Numbered from the stretch's first letter, positions 8,360 to 18,025 are shown. The stretch: DNA of 63,275 nucleotides from Clostridiaceae bacterium (GCA_910575435.1 CAJTGI010000017.1:1-63275), one strand, 5' to 3'. Notes: generated by a model not told the origin, from the sequence alone. Translations and numbers: made by a program.

Positions 8360-9937
8360 TCAAAATGTTTTCCGGATTTTCTCCACATCCAGCATCTCAA
8401 GGTCCCCCGCCAGTTCTGTCAACTCTGCCTCCAGACAAAACAAATCTACTGCTGTGGCAAAAAAATCCAGTATCACATTTATGGCAACTGCAATCACAAT
8501 GGCCTGGGCAGGGATTTCAAGCTGTAAGAGCAGAATCGTATAGCAGGCAAGAGCGCCTCCGGGAATGGGCGGTGTAGCCACAGCCAGTACTACCGCAATG
8601 ATTAGCGCTGTAATCAGCCATACCGGGGATATCTTCACACCATAAATCTCCGCCATGCAAATTCCCATTACAAAATATAAAATAGAAAATCCTGGCATGA
8701 ATACCACCTGACCGAGAGGAACGCCGATATTTACAATTTTTTTATCAATCCCCAACTGTTCCTCGCACACTTTCCTGTTCTCCAAAAATGCGGCAGCAGA
8801 AGAAGCTGTTGTCAGACCGATCATAAAAACCGGAAAAACTTTTTTCAGGAAGACTGCCATAGAAACTTTTTTACGAATGCATACAAGGCCTGTATAAACC
8901 GCCATGAGAAAGACATCCCCAAGCAGCATAACCGGCAGCACTTTATAGGCTTTCAGCAGTACAGAAAAGTTTTTACCCAGAATCATATTGAAAAGGCTGC
9001 CAAAAATGAAAACGGGGACAAAAGCGCTGATATTTTCCATGATTAATAATATAATGGCATTTGCCTGTTCTAAAAATAGCGAAACAATTGCAACCCTGTT
9101 CCCCAGAATCAGCATTGCCATCCCTGCAAGGGCTGCAAGAAAAATAATCTGCAAAGGATTTCCTTCCAAAAAAGGTGTAAAAAAATTGTCTGGGACAATT
9201 TCAAGAACCATTTCCAGAAGTTCCGAAAGCCGGAAGGAACTTCTGCCGCTGCCTGCAAGAGGAAAGAAAGGCAGAATGGCAATGCCGAATATTGTCGTAA
9301 AAATCAGCGTCATCCATAGAAATCTGCTGATCATCCGCTTTCCGACTTTTCCCAGCGTTGCAATATCCCCGATATTATAAATACCGCCTGCCACCGACAA
9401 AAATATCAGGGGGCCTGCAACAGCACTCAACAGCCCCATAAATGTGTCAAAAACAGGCGTAATCATTTCCTCTGAAAGAAAATTAACCGTTTTTTGCGGA
9501 AGAAAACTGCTTACTGTACCGCAAAAAAGAGCCAGCGCCACTGCTGCCAGCAGTGATACAGCAGGAGATAATTTTTTCTTTTTTAATGTAAAGGTAAGGT
9601 AGTTGACTCCGTTTTTGAACTGCCATGTGGGAATTCCACCCATACCTGAAAGGAGGCCTTTCAGGATAGCGCTTTCTTCGCCGCCGTCCGTATGAAGCAC
9701 ATCGTTTCTTTCTCCCGGAATAGAAAAACTGGCATACAGACGGTTTATCCGCTTTCTGCATTGAAATTGAAAAGTCCCCTTTGTGCCAAAAGCGTCCTGA
9801 TATTTCAGCAGTATCTCTTCCACAGCCAGTCGTGTGCGGAGAACGTCCCCTTTTTCCCCATTGGCGCATTCGCAAAATGTCTCAACTTCATGACGCGCCG
9901 CATCTATATCATGATTTGTCAGAGTGTAATCCTGCAT
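8360..9937 (-). CDS. Dicarboxylate/amino acid:cation symporter with N-terminal RsbW/GHKL-like domain (copy 1)
   Basis: 525 aa. From about residue 125 it has the multi-pass DAACS (GltP/DctA) layout: VAGPLIFLSVAGGIYNIGD, the Ser-rich hairpin TTASSAAAF, a GQVVFMPGF stretch in place of the usual NMDGT, and the Pro/Gly hairpin ATPPIPGGA. These transporters take up glutamate, aspartate or dicarboxylates with Na+ or H+; the altered motifs mean the substrate may differ. The first ~120 residues are an unusual soluble addition with a helix RLAVEEILLKYQDAFG like the N-box helix of RsbW-type anti-sigma kinases, but lacking the usual Asn. A close paralogue lies two genes upstream. It is the last gene of the leftward operon, directly after the cyclic-nucleotide-fold gene (1-base gap). 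No terminator is obvious after it. Confidence 0.85.
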   Translation of the reverse strand: MQDYTLTNHDIDAARHEVETFCECANGEKGDVLRTRLAVEEILLKYQDAFGTKGTFQFQCRKRINRLYASFSIPGERNDVLHTDGGEESAILKGLLSGMGGIPTWQFKNGVNYLTFTLKKKKLSPAVSLLAAVALALFCGTVSSFLPQKTVNFLSEEMITPVFDTFMGLLSAVAGPLIFLSVAGGIYNIGDIATLGKVGKRMISRFLWMTLIFTTIFGIAILPFFPLAGSGRSSFRLSELLEMVLEIVPDNFFTPFLEGNPLQIIFLAALAGMAMLILGNRVAIVSLFLEQANAIILLIMENISAFVPVFIFGSLFNMILGKNFSVLLKAYKVLPVMLLGDVFLMAVYTGLVCIRKKVSMAVFLKKVFPVFMIGLTTASSAAAFLENRKVCEEQLGIDKKIVNIGVPLGQVVFMPGFSILYFVMGICMAEIYGVKISPVWLITALIIAVVLAVATPPIPGGALACYTILLLQLEIPAQAIVIAVAINVILDFFATAVDLFCLEAELTELAGDLEMLDVEKIRKTF

Positions 9938-9938
9938 T

Positions 9939-10400
9939 TTAAACTCCTAGATGAAAGCCGTTCATGCGGTACTGTTTAATCTTGTCTTTTATTTCTTTTG
10001 TTCTTCTCTTATTGATATCCTGCTTTTCATAAATATCGTCCAGCAGCAGATTGATATTTTTCTGCATCAGCATATTGGTTTGAACCATATTCTGCATGAT
10101 ATCAATTGCATTTCTGGGATTTCTTCTGATAAATTCTTCCAGAGAATCCTTTGTAATGCGCATCAGAAGCACATCCCCATAGGCAACAACCGTATAAATA
10201 CTTGGCTGGCTGGTAAACACATTGGTTTCGCCGAAACACTTGGAACTGGAATAAATACCAATCAAGTGTTCTTCCTTTTCTCCATACCGGATATAAACTG
10301 CTACAGAACCGGATACAATTTTATACATTTCCTCATAAGTTCCGCCTTCTTTCAAAATAATATCGTCCGCATGAAATTTCAGCATTGATGCATTTTCCAT
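9939..10400 (-). CDS. Cyclic-nucleotide-binding-fold protein without DNA-binding domain
   Basis: 153 aa. Residues ~8-115 form a cNMP-binding beta-barrel: LKFHADDIILKEGG, then YKIVSGSVAVYIRY and a phosphate-cassette-like CFGETNVFTSQPSIYTVVA. The Arg that contacts the cyclic phosphate in CRP is absent, so the ligand, if any, is uncertain. The C-terminal ~35 residues are a basic helix, too short for a CRP HTH. Good GAAAGGAAGG site before ATG 10400. Placed between two symporter genes, it may be a regulatory subunit for transport rather than a transcription factor; this is inference. Confidence 0.8.
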   Translation of the reverse strand: MENASMLKFHADDIILKEGGTYEEMYKIVSGSVAVYIRYGEKEEHLIGIYSSSKCFGETNVFTSQPSIYTVVAYGDVLLMRITKDSLEEFIRRNPRNAIDIMQNMVQTNMLMQKNINLLLDDIYEKQDINKRRTKEIKDKIKQYRMNGFHLGV

Positions 10401-10448
10401 TTTTTTCCTTCCTTTCTTCTGCTGACAGTTCGGGTTCTTTCAGTTATT

Positions 10449-12032
10449 TCATATATTTTTCTTCTCTCTCAGTTTTCTCACATCCAGCATATCAAGGCCG
10501 GCAGCCAGTTCCACAAGTTCTGCCTGCAGACAGAACAAGTTCACCGCTGTAGTAATAAATTCCAGTATTACATTGAGGGCAATCGTGACCGCCACAGCCT
10601 CCATGGGAATCTTAAGCTGGACAAACAAAATCGTATAACAGGTCAGCGCACCGCCGGGAATAGGAGGCGCCGCCACCGCAAGCACGATAGCAATGAGAAA
10701 TGCCGTAGCCAGCCACGCCGGAGAAACCGTCACGCCATAGATTTCAGCCATACAAAATCCCACCGCTAGAAACATAACGGAAACCCCTGGCATAAAGATC
10801 ACCTGCCCTAAAGGGATACCAAAATTAACGATCCTTCTGTCAATTCCAAGGTCTTTTTCACAGCACTCCATATTCACCCCAAATGCGGCAGAAGAAGATG
10901 CCGTAGTTAATGCAATCAGAAAAGTGGGCATCATCTTTTTCAGCAATACCCTAAGCTGCACCTTCTTCCTTGTGCATACTAGCAAAAGATACACTGCCAG
11001 AAGAATAGCATCTCCCATAAGCATTACCAGACCCACCTTGTATGCAGGAAGAAATACCGAAAAGTTATTACCCAGTATCATATTTAAAATACTGCCGAAC
11101 ACAAACAGGGGAACAAAAGAACTGACTGCCTCCATAATAAGCTGTATAATATAATTGGACTGTTCCACAAAGGCCGCGGCAATCGTAGCCTTGCTTCCCA
11201 GAATCAGCATTGCGATTCCGATTAAAACTGCCACAAAAATAATCTGCATAGGATTCCCTTCTGTAAAGGGCGTAAAAAAGTTGCCTGGTACAATATCCAG
11301 AACCATTTGAAACAATTCAGAAAAATCAAACTTCCCCCCATTTCCGGTTTTAAGGGAAAAAAACGGCATGGCCACCAAACATACGGGCAGTGTCAGAAGA
11401 ACCGTCATCAGCATAAAGCGTCCAATCATCCTCTTTCCGATTCTGCCCATAGTCGCCATATCCCCAATGCTGTATATTCCCCATACAATTGAAAGAAACA
11501 CCATAGGACCTGCAATGGCCGATAAAAGTCCCATAAAACGGTTAAATACCGGGCTGATAATCTCATTTGCAAGAAAAGTCCTGAAACTCTCTGGCAGGAA
11601 ACTACACACACCGGCGCACAAAAAAGCCAGTATTACAGACAGTGCCAGTGAAGCCATCTGAGAACGTTTCTTCTTTTTGGGAGAAAATAAAATAAGATTC
11701 TCTCCATTTTTGTACTGCCACGCGGGTGCAACCCCCATATTGGCAAGCAGTCCCCGCAGTACCTGGCTCTGTTCTTCCTCCCCGGTATCAAAGGGATCAA
11801 CCCTTTCCCCTGGCAGGGAAAGTTCCAGACGGATGCGATTAAGACGTTTGATATATTTTTGTGCAAATACTGCCTCCACACCGAAAGCTTCCTGGTACTT
11901 TAACAGCGTTTCCTCCACTGCAAGCCGGATTTGGATAATATTTCTGGCATCAACGCCCCATTCTCCAAGCGTCTTTTCTGCAAGACTGCTTGCCTGCGCA
12001 ATATTTTCATTACTTAATTTCATCTTTTCCAT
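10449..12032 (-). CDS. Dicarboxylate/amino acid:cation symporter with N-terminal RsbW/GHKL-like domain (copy 2)
   Basis: 527 aa, clearly paralogous to the 8360-9937 product over its whole length, including the soluble N-terminus (RLAVEETLLKYQEAFG, later LPGERVDPF and WQYKNGENLI). The membrane part keeps TTASSSAAFGV, a GQVIFMPGV stretch and AAPPIPGGALTCYT. The ribosome site is weak (AAGAGAAAAAATT), so translation may depend on the ATPase gene 20 bp upstream. The two copies presumably differ in substrate or regulation. Confidence 0.85.
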   Translation of the reverse strand: MEKMKLSNENIAQASSLAEKTLGEWGVDARNIIQIRLAVEETLLKYQEAFGVEAVFAQKYIKRLNRIRLELSLPGERVDPFDTGEEEQSQVLRGLLANMGVAPAWQYKNGENLILFSPKKKKRSQMASLALSVILAFLCAGVCSFLPESFRTFLANEIISPVFNRFMGLLSAIAGPMVFLSIVWGIYSIGDMATMGRIGKRMIGRFMLMTVLLTLPVCLVAMPFFSLKTGNGGKFDFSELFQMVLDIVPGNFFTPFTEGNPMQIIFVAVLIGIAMLILGSKATIAAAFVEQSNYIIQLIMEAVSSFVPLFVFGSILNMILGNNFSVFLPAYKVGLVMLMGDAILLAVYLLLVCTRKKVQLRVLLKKMMPTFLIALTTASSSAAFGVNMECCEKDLGIDRRIVNFGIPLGQVIFMPGVSVMFLAVGFCMAEIYGVTVSPAWLATAFLIAIVLAVAAPPIPGGALTCYTILFVQLKIPMEAVAVTIALNVILEFITTAVNLFCLQAELVELAAGLDMLDVRKLREKKNI

Positions 12033-12052
12033 AATTTTTTCTCTTTTTTTAT

Positions 12053-13195
12053 CTATATACTTATAATAAATTGATTCATTCCATCCACAAACTTATGCTC
12101 CATCTCTTTGGACATTCCTTTTATCATCCTGCCGGACAAATCTTCTTCGTCCCCAAAAGGATGAAAGGAAGGTCCATGATAGGTAAACCGCATCTGCGCC
12201 AGATTTTCCCTCTCGCTGTATTCCACATCCAGAGAAATATCCCTTTCCTTCGCTTCCCCTGCCGCAGGCAGTAGTTTTTGCATCAGCACTTCCTCCACAA
12301 CAAGCTGCATGGCGTAAATCTGTCTCTGTGAAAACTGCTGCTTACGCCCGAACTCCTCAAGACGCGTCATAAAGGCCGGAAAATCAAAGTCACGTGAGAT
12401 TTTATCCACATGGAGCACCTTAAGCTGCCGGATAAATATCCGGGTTCTCTCTCTCTTTGGATGCTCAAAAATCTGTTCCGGCGTTCCATCCTCATAGATT
12501 TCGCCCTGATCCATATAAAATATCCTGGTGGATACATCCCGGGCAAACTTCATTTCATGGGTCACGATCATCATGGTCATTCCCTGCCCTGCCAGCCCGC
12601 GGATCACCGAAAGAACTTCCCCCACCATAGTGGGATCCAGGGCTGAAGTCGGCTCGTCAAAAAGAATAATTTCCGGCTCCATTGCCACCGTCCTTGCAAT
12701 AGCCGCACGCTGCTTCTGTCCCCCCGAAAGTTCATCCGGATAAGAAAAAGCCTTGTCTGCAAGCCCTATGTTACGCAGCAGTTCCATCCCTTTGTCATAA
12801 GCCTCCTGCTGGCTTCTGCCAAGAAGATCGACCTGCCCCATCATGATATTTTCTATAATGGTCTTGTGTGCAAACAGGTTGAAGGACTGAAATACCATTC
12901 CCATCTTCTGCCTCACCAGATTTACCTTACATTTCTTGTCCGTTGTTACCACGTCGTCTACCACAATCTCGCCCTTTGTAGGTGTCTCCAGAAGATTAAT
13001 GCATCGAAGCAGGGTTGACTTTCCTGTGCCTGACGGGCCTATAATGGAAATCACCTCTCCTTTTTTAATCTCCACGCTTACATCCTTCAAAGGGGTTACG
13101 TTTGAAAATTCCTTACACAGATGTCGGATAGATATGATGCTCGTGTTCATACTTCCCCCGGCACAAGCGTTCCGGGTCTCATTCTTTTCTGTCAT
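12053..13195 (-). CDS. GlnQ-type polar amino acid ABC ATPase with C-terminal RsbW/GHKL-like domain
   Basis: 380 aa from ATG 13195. Residues 1-~255 are a complete PAAT-family ATPase: Walker [10 protein letters not shown], signature LSGGQKQR, Walker [14 protein letters not shown] and switch VTHEM. It energises the fused binding protein/permease encoded just upstream. The last ~115 residues are extra: [20 protein letters not shown] followed by strands and a [10 protein letters not shown] end, the same fold pattern as the N-termini of both symporters. The start codon overlaps the upstream stop (TGATG), so the two are translationally coupled; an in-frame GTG at 13204 or the ATG of MNTSIIS are alternatives. 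Confidence 0.88.
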   Translation of the reverse strand: MTEKNETRNACAGGSMNTSIISIRHLCKEFSNVTPLKDVSVEIKKGEVISIIGPSGTGKSTLLRCINLLETPTKGEIVVDDVVTTDKKCKVNLVRQKMGMVFQSFNLFAHKTIIENIMMGQVDLLGRSQQEAYDKGMELLRNIGLADKAFSYPDELSGGQKQRAAIARTVAMEPEIILFDEPTSALDPTMVGEVLSVIRGLAGQGMTMMIVTHEMKFARDVSTRIFYMDQGEIYEDGTPEQIFEHPKRERTRIFIRQLKVLHVDKISRDFDFPAFMTRLEEFGRKQQFSQRQIYAMQLVVEEVLMQKLLPAAGEAKERDISLDVEYSERENLAQMRFTYHGPSFHPFGDEEDLSGRMIKGMSKEMEHKFVDGMNQFIISI

Positions 13196-15447
13196 CACAT
13201 GCACACCCCCTTTAAGTTGCGTTTATTTCGCTTCGGTGCAACTTTCCTCTCTGCAAATGAGAGAGCTGCCGTCATTATATTTGCAATTACAAAATAAATT
13301 ACTGCTGTCATGATCAATGGAAAGAACGCCTCCATGGTACGTGAGCGTATAATGTCGGATACTTTGGTCAGATCCTGTACAGCAATATATCCTACTACGG
13401 AAGTCATTTTTACCATGGAAATAAATTCGCCTTTCAACACAGGAATAAAATTTCTGGCCGCCTGGGGCAATACAATCTTTAAAAATGTTTGACCTTTCGT
13501 ATAGCCCATAGCAAGGGCTGCCTCGCTTTGCCCCTTATCCACAGTTTCTATTCCTGTCCGCATCATCTCTGATGAATAGGCCGCAAAATTAATGGAAAAT
13601 CCAATCACTGCAACCAGAATTTCAGAAATATTCACCGAACCAAAAATCCCATAGTACAAAATCATCAGAAAGACTACAATAGGGGTTCCCTGAATCACAC
13701 GAACAAAGACCGCCCCGAACCACTGAGTTGGCTTACAATTGATTCGGCGCAGCATACATATCCCAAAGCCAAGGCACAGACCAAAAAATCCTGAAAAGAC
13801 AGAAATCAGTATGGTGACGCCAAGCCCCTGCAAAATCAGCCGCCAGCGTCCCTCCACTACAAAAGTGCTTTGGAAGCTGTCCTTAAGATTTGCCCAGAAA
13901 CCTTTTTCCTGCACTGCCCCATCCAAATCACGCACCAGAAGTACCATAGCTGAGTCATAATGAGTATCTGCAAAGTCTACCCGCTTCGCTCTTTCTTCCG
14001 TGATGGAAAGGCTTCCGCTGACCACATCTGCCTTCCCGGTTTCAAGGGCGGTTATCAGCGAAGCAAATTCACAGGTTGTCATCTCCACCTTCATCTCCAG
14101 TTCACGAGCAATCAGAAGCAGCAGATCTATCTCAAGCCCTAAAGGTTCGCCGCTGCTTCCAAGATATGTCATAGGCTCGTGGGCGCCATCATAGTAGTAC
14201 CGAATGGTTCCCTTATCCCCCGGCCAGTCCTGCTCCATTAATACCTTTATGCTCTCATCCGCCCCAAGCCATTTTTCCTTTAAGGATGCGATCGTTCCGT
14301 CCTCTTTAAACTTTGTAATAAGTTCATTAAACTGTTCCCGCAGAGGACTTTTCTTGGGAAAAGCGTATCCATATTTATCCCGTACGACAGGTTCTTCAAA
14401 AATTTTCAGACCTTCATTTTTTGCTACTGCAAGTTGTGCCAGCGGTTCATCCAACGCCCCCGCATCCACACGATCTGCCTTAAGAGCCGCAACAATATCA
14501 GGAACAGAATTGTAGTAGGAAAAGTCATCCGCATCCGCAATTACTTCCTGTAAAAGTTTATCGTAAACCCCTCCGCTTAATGAGGCAAACCTTGCTCCGG
14601 CAAAATCCGAAAGTGTCCCGTATTTTTTCTCCGTGCTGTCTTTCTGTTCCGCCCTTACCATAACGGCAGTCACCGAAGGATAAACACAATCGGAAAATTC
14701 GATTTGCTTGCGCCTTTCCTCGGTGGCATTTAAATTCGCCATAATACAGTCAATGTCGCCGGCCTCGGCCGCGGCAATGATTCCGTCATAGTCGTAAATC
14801 TTAATTTCCACTTCCGCATTCAGCCACGCTCCAAAACGGTAAATCAGTTCCACATCATATCCGGTAAGAGTCGTTCCTTCATAGTAGCTGAAAGGCTGAA
14901 CCATCCCTGTGGTTCCCACCCTAAGTTTACAGTCCGGCGTCTGCGGTGCCTGTATTTCCGGCATGGTTCCCTCCGCCCTGCTTACCCAGCGGTCATACAT
15001 GTCATCCAGCGTCCCCTCGGCTCTTGCTTCCGACAGAAACTGGTTCACTTTATCCTTTAAATTGTCAACCTGGCTTTTGGGTGAAATCCCCACAGCCACA
15101 TCCATACTTTCTCCCAGGTCTTCCTCTAAAATCTCCACATCCTCAAGACCGCTGGCAATAGCAAATTCCATCATTACCCGGTCATAAACAAACCCGTCCA
15201 GTTTTCCCTGGGAAATGGCAAGATACCCCGAAGAGTTGCCGGAAAATGTTTTATGCTCCGCCTCCGGCAGATATTTTTCCGCCATATACATGCCCGCCCC
15301 GCCTTCCGGAACACCAATCGTATAGGCCGGATTGTTGAGCTGTTCTATGGAAGTGATTTTTTCATTTTCATTCCTTCCACATCCCCCAAGGCAAAGTATT
15401 CCTGAAAGGGCAAGTGTTAAAAGCACCATTCTTTTTTGTAAAACCAT
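13195..15447 (-). CDS. Lipoprotein fusion: solute-binding lobes plus ABC permease (amino acid type)
   Basis: 750 aa. A lipoprotein signal with lipobox CLGGC near residue 23 anchors it outside the membrane. Residues ~30-155 look like only the second lobe of a family-3 binding protein. Residues ~170-395 are a complete two-lobe domain ([14 protein letters not shown] ... [14 protein letters not shown] ... [14 protein letters not shown]). Residues ~400-510 match only a first lobe ([24 protein letters not shown]). A GlnP/HisM-type permease follows (~530-740) with the EAAxxxG-like loop [23 protein letters not shown]. It should import a polar amino acid with the ATPase encoded next. Good AAAGGTGAGG site. 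The split lobes are unusual. Confidence 0.87.
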   Translation of the reverse strand: MVLQKRMVLLTLALSGILCLGGCGRNENEKITSIEQLNNPAYTIGVPEGGAGMYMAEKYLPEAEHKTFSGNSSGYLAISQGKLDGFVYDRVMMEFAIASGLEDVEILEEDLGESMDVAVGISPKSQVDNLKDKVNQFLSEARAEGTLDDMYDRWVSRAEGTMPEIQAPQTPDCKLRVGTTGMVQPFSYYEGTTLTGYDVELIYRFGAWLNAEVEIKIYDYDGIIAAAEAGDIDCIMANLNATEERRKQIEFSDCVYPSVTAVMVRAEQKDSTEKKYGTLSDFAGARFASLSGGVYDKLLQEVIADADDFSYYNSVPDIVAALKADRVDAGALDEPLAQLAVAKNEGLKIFEEPVVRDKYGYAFPKKSPLREQFNELITKFKEDGTIASLKEKWLGADESIKVLMEQDWPGDKGTIRYYYDGAHEPMTYLGSSGEPLGLEIDLLLLIARELEMKVEMTTCEFASLITALETGKADVVSGSLSITEERAKRVDFADTHYDSAMVLLVRDLDGAVQEKGFWANLKDSFQSTFVVEGRWRLILQGLGVTILISVFSGFFGLCLGFGICMLRRINCKPTQWFGAVFVRVIQGTPIVVFLMILYYGIFGSVNISEILVAVIGFSINFAAYSSEMMRTGIETVDKGQSEAALAMGYTKGQTFLKIVLPQAARNFIPVLKGEFISMVKMTSVVGYIAVQDLTKVSDIIRSRTMEAFFPLIMTAVIYFVIANIMTAALSFAERKVAPKRNKRNLKGVCM

Positions 15448-15453
15448 TTTTCC

Positions 15454-15657
15454 TCACCTTTCGTCTGAAATGATCCCTCTGTCCCGGCACAGAGCTTCTA
15501 TACTCCTGTCATATGTAGCTTCCGCCTGGGCGGAAAAAAAGCACCCGGGTACTCCCTCATTGTTATCTCTGTGATGAGCCACGCAGGCACAGCACCTCCC
15601 ATGTCTCGGACAGTCATAAGTGCATGGGCATGGTCTTTTGTTGTCACAATCTGTCAT
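15454..15657 (-). CDS. Cys-rich DUF6485-like small protein
   Basis: 67 aa starting MTDCDNKRPCPCTYDCPRHG, followed by CCACVAHHRDNNEGVPGCFF; this matches, from memory, a widespread Firmicute family of unknown function that probably binds a metal through its Cys and His residues. Start chosen at 15657, behind GGGAGA; an ATG two codons upstream and one at 15684 are in frame. Six bases separate it from the binding-protein fusion, so it is the first gene of the operon. Confidence 0.75.
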   Translation of the reverse strand: MTDCDNKRPCPCTYDCPRHGRCCACVAHHRDNNEGVPGCFFSAQAEATYDRSIEALCRDRGIISDER

Positions 15658-15840
15658 ATTCATTCTCCCATCAACTATCATCAACTATCATTTTAAAAAG
15701 CCTGTATTTGGAGCATTTTATCCGTTCACTACCTATGCTATTATAGCAGATAAGAATTTTGCTTTGGTGGGTATGGGACAATTTGTGTTTTTTCTGGTAT
15801 AATTTGTTATATAGTCTTCTTATCTTTCATATATTTTTTC

Positions 15841-16107
15841 CATCCCGGTATTTATACTCACCGCCGTCAATTTCATGGGCAGGGAATCGGCGGCCATATC
15901 ATTGATACCCTTGAATCCGATGAACTATTTTTAAGAGCAGAAAGAATAGAAATTCCTTCATCTATTACAGGGGTAGAATTTTATCGGAAAAATGGATATG
16001 AATATAAAAATGGAATGAAAGAGTTGGATGATGAGCAGCATTGCCGATTGGAAAAATTTAGAAGCATTTATAATAGCAAGCGTTGGGAAGACGATAATGA
16101 CGATTAG
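15841..16107 (+). pseudogene. GNAT acetyltransferase, C-terminal fragment
   Basis: An open frame without a start reads HGQGIGGHIIDTLES (the acetyl-CoA-binding Q/RxxGxG turn) and later VEFYRKNGYEYKNG (the terminal FYxKxGF motif), and ends LRVKRWEDDND-like with TAG. The N-terminal half is absent. Its neighbour is a fragment of the opposite half of another GNAT gene. Confidence 0.7.
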
Positions 16108-16112
16108 GAAAA

Positions 16113-16286
16113 TGTGAAGATTATGAAAATTATGAAAAAGTATATGATTTGTGGATACATACGGAAGGCATGGGGTTGAATACAACAGATGATTTAAGAG
16201 AAGGAATCTCCAAATATTTATTATTCCATACACATTTGAGCATTTTGACAGAAGGGAACATAATAGACTTACATGGAATGATTTAG
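16113..16286 (+). pseudogene. GNAT acetyltransferase, N-terminal fragment
   Basis: The frame ENYEKVYDLWIHTEGMGLN followed by TTDDLREGISKYL resembles the opening helix region of a common Clostridial GNAT acetyltransferase, then diverges and stops. A further coding-looking stretch in another frame follows to about 16320 (DRREHNRLTWNDLETFCK) and may belong to yet another lost gene. Confidence 0.6.
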
Positions 16287-16360
16287 AAACATTTTGTAAA
16301 TCTAAAAAGTCCAGACATTAAGCCATAGAAGAAAAGCGTGTCAACATAGACGCCATTTCT

Positions 16361-16719
16361 ATGCCGGAATTTTCGGATTTAATTTATCATCGATTATTAC
16401 ATTTGAGGAAAAAGCATGTTCCAGCAAAAGAAACATCAATAGAGAGTAAATTATCAATATATGCTCTCAATTATTCGTCAATATATGATTTACATTCGAA
16501 ACAAAAAAAGATACAGTTTATCACTGATTATGATACTATACACAATAGGGTTCGTCGATATATTTATAACCCAACTACTATTATTAACCATATCAAAATT
16601 CAGTCGGGAAAAATTTTCCTTGTGTATCTTGTGGCGAAAATATCTCCATAACCAAAATGACAGCTGCTTGGAATAATAATGCGTGTCCTTATTGTGGTGG
16701 CAAAATTAGAGTAGAATAA
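16361..16719 (+). pseudogene. Zinc-ribbon protein, frameshifted
   Basis: The frame from 16361 (MPEFSDLIYHRLLHLRKKHV) runs to about 16610. At a run of A residues near 16610 the coding signal changes frame to FPCVSCGENISITKM, then ACPYCGGKIRVE and a stop at 16717-16719, giving a CxxC...CxxC zinc ribbon. A one-base slip in the A-run explains the break. Function unknown. Confidence 0.55.
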
Positions 16720-16724
16720 TAAAT

Positions 16725-16760
16725 AGAGTCGGGAATCTGGTTTTTAGATTTCCCGGCTCT
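16725..16760. terminator. Bidirectional terminator-like hairpin
   Basis: Arms 16725-16738 and 16746-16760 (AGAGtCGGGA... against ...TCCCGGCTCT) pair with one mismatch and a small bulge around a T-rich loop. It lies between the rightward fragment genes and the leftward Rpn-family gene, 10 bp past the stop of the latter. Confidence 0.65.
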
Positions 16761-16770
16761 ATAACTTTGC

Positions 16771-17613
16771 CTATGCGCTCCTATCAGCTTTCAGTTGTTT
16801 GACTTCCTCAAGAGAAAGTCCTGAAATATTAACGATTTCCTCTAAAGCATATTTGCCAGCCGCCAACATACGGAGCGCAACTTCTTTCATTCCTTCTTTC
16901 AATGTCTGATTCCTCATATCTTCCATAGCCCGGCACATAATCTCGATTCCCTCCTTGTTCTCTTTGAAAAATCTCACCCTGTCTGCCAATGTACCATAAT
17001 ACATATCCGCTGCGTCTGTACAGGAGAAGTCATGCATTAACTTCCCAATTGGCGTATCTCCACGGTAAGCACCATTTACATACAGTATGTGCGAACCGTC
17101 CTCAAATTTTTCCCCGGTTCCTAAAAAGCACCGCTCAACCGGATAGAGCGGCAGCCCCTTTCCCATTACGTCATTCTCTGTAATAAAGATTACCCATGTT
17201 TCCGGCAGCCTGTCGAAGTCCTCGCCTTTCTTCAAAAGGTTTGCGTCCATCATGCTGCTATTGTACCTTGCTCTTTTTCTCCCGGCTCCTTTGTCGGAGC
17301 GCTGCACTTCCACATTCAATTTTGCCCCTGTGCTGTCCGTAGCCAGAATATCCAGCCTCACTGAACGGTTCAGCAGGTTTTCCACAAATACCTGGGTACG
17401 GACGTCCAGCACCTTTAAATCCGGTTTTTCCAGTACAATCTGCAATACCAGTTCTATGCTTGCCGTATCTCCCTCAAAACACTTTGTGAGGAAATCATCA
17501 TCAAGTAGGCGAAAGCCTCTTAGCCTCTGTAAATCTTCCTGATGCTTCTGGTCTATCTGTTCCGTCACTGTCAACCTTCCCATCTGCTTTCCCTTTCGTA
17601 TTCGTATCTTCAT
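16771..17613 (-). CDS. Rpn-family PD-(D/E)XK nuclease (recombination-promoting / putative transposase)
   Basis: 280 aa. The PD-(D/E)XK core is visible: Asp88 in RLDILATD and Glu102-x-Gln104 in LNVEVQRSD, after a helical N-terminus (LLDDDFLTKCFEGD). The C-terminus carries the short helical GMKEVALRMLAAGKY / LSLEEVKQLK tail usual in these proteins. Rpn nucleases cut DNA and occur in many hypervariable copies; E. coli Rpn proteins promote RecA-independent recombination and some act in phage defence. The frame from 17613 is used, but MGRLTVTEQ at 17583 has a better-placed AAAGGGAAAG site. A decayed short frame (MTKTKITP..., from about 17769) lies upstream. Confidence 0.85.
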   Translation of the reverse strand: MKIRIRKGKQMGRLTVTEQIDQKHQEDLQRLRGFRLLDDDFLTKCFEGDTASIELVLQIVLEKPDLKVLDVRTQVFVENLLNRSVRLDILATDSTGAKLNVEVQRSDKGAGRKRARYNSSMMDANLLKKGEDFDRLPETWVIFITENDVMGKGLPLYPVERCFLGTGEKFEDGSHILYVNGAYRGDTPIGKLMHDFSCTDAADMYYGTLADRVRFFKENKEGIEIMCRAMEDMRNQTLKEGMKEVALRMLAAGKYALEEIVNISGLSLEEVKQLKADRSA

Positions 17614-17781
17614 ACTACCATAAACCTCCTGATTTTACAAGCCGGGAGCCAGCGCATTTCTGAGCCCAGACATTCATACATGATGTTCAAGAATGGGGTA
17701 AAATCATTCTCTCCATTGGCATTGTCCACTCCGTTATTACGGGGTAATCTTGGTTTTCGTCATAGCGTCTGCCTCCTTACA

Positions 17782-17858
17782 TGAAATATGCTCTAAATGA
17801 GTTCTTCACTAACCATGAGAAAATCTCGTGATTAAGAAGTCATTTAGAGCATATTTCA
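17782..17858. repeat. 77-bp inverted repeat, MITE-like
   Basis: The outer 19 bases, TGAAATATGCTCTAAATGA (17782-17800) and their exact complement (17840-17858), pair perfectly; after one mismatch a further TTCTT/AAGAA pairs, and the centre can pair partly. It contains no gene and separates two broken reading frames, as a small non-autonomous transposable element or a terminator-like insertion would. Confidence 0.65.
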
Positions 17859-18025
17859 CCGGAAACGGAGAATTATCTTCTGATAATGCGGCACAAGAAG
17901 CAGAAATAAATACGGTATTGTTCAACAGGGATAATGAAGTTTATTGTGGCGATATTGTATATAACTTTCATCAGCTGGATAGCTTTCTAAAAATAGATAT
18001 ATATTATGTTGGAGCTGGTGTGTAA
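17859..18025 (+). pseudogene. C-terminal fragment of an unknown protein
   Basis: Starting at the inner edge of the inverted repeat, an open frame reads GNGELSSDNAAQEAEINTVL and ends DSFLKIDIYYVGAGV. Codon use looks genuine, but no start exists; the only ATG lies inside the inverted repeat. I do not recognise the family. Confidence 0.45.

Noticed and set aside
8143-8577. Plus-strand open frame opposite the 3' end of the first symporter
   Set aside because: It is the shadow of the leftward symporter gene, has no ribosome site, and its codon pattern does not look coding.
17630-17780. Small minus-strand frame MTKTKITP... upstream of the Rpn-family gene
   Set aside because: It has a good AAGGAGG but stops after eight codons. 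A frameshift would extend it to about 50 codons, yet I recognise no family.
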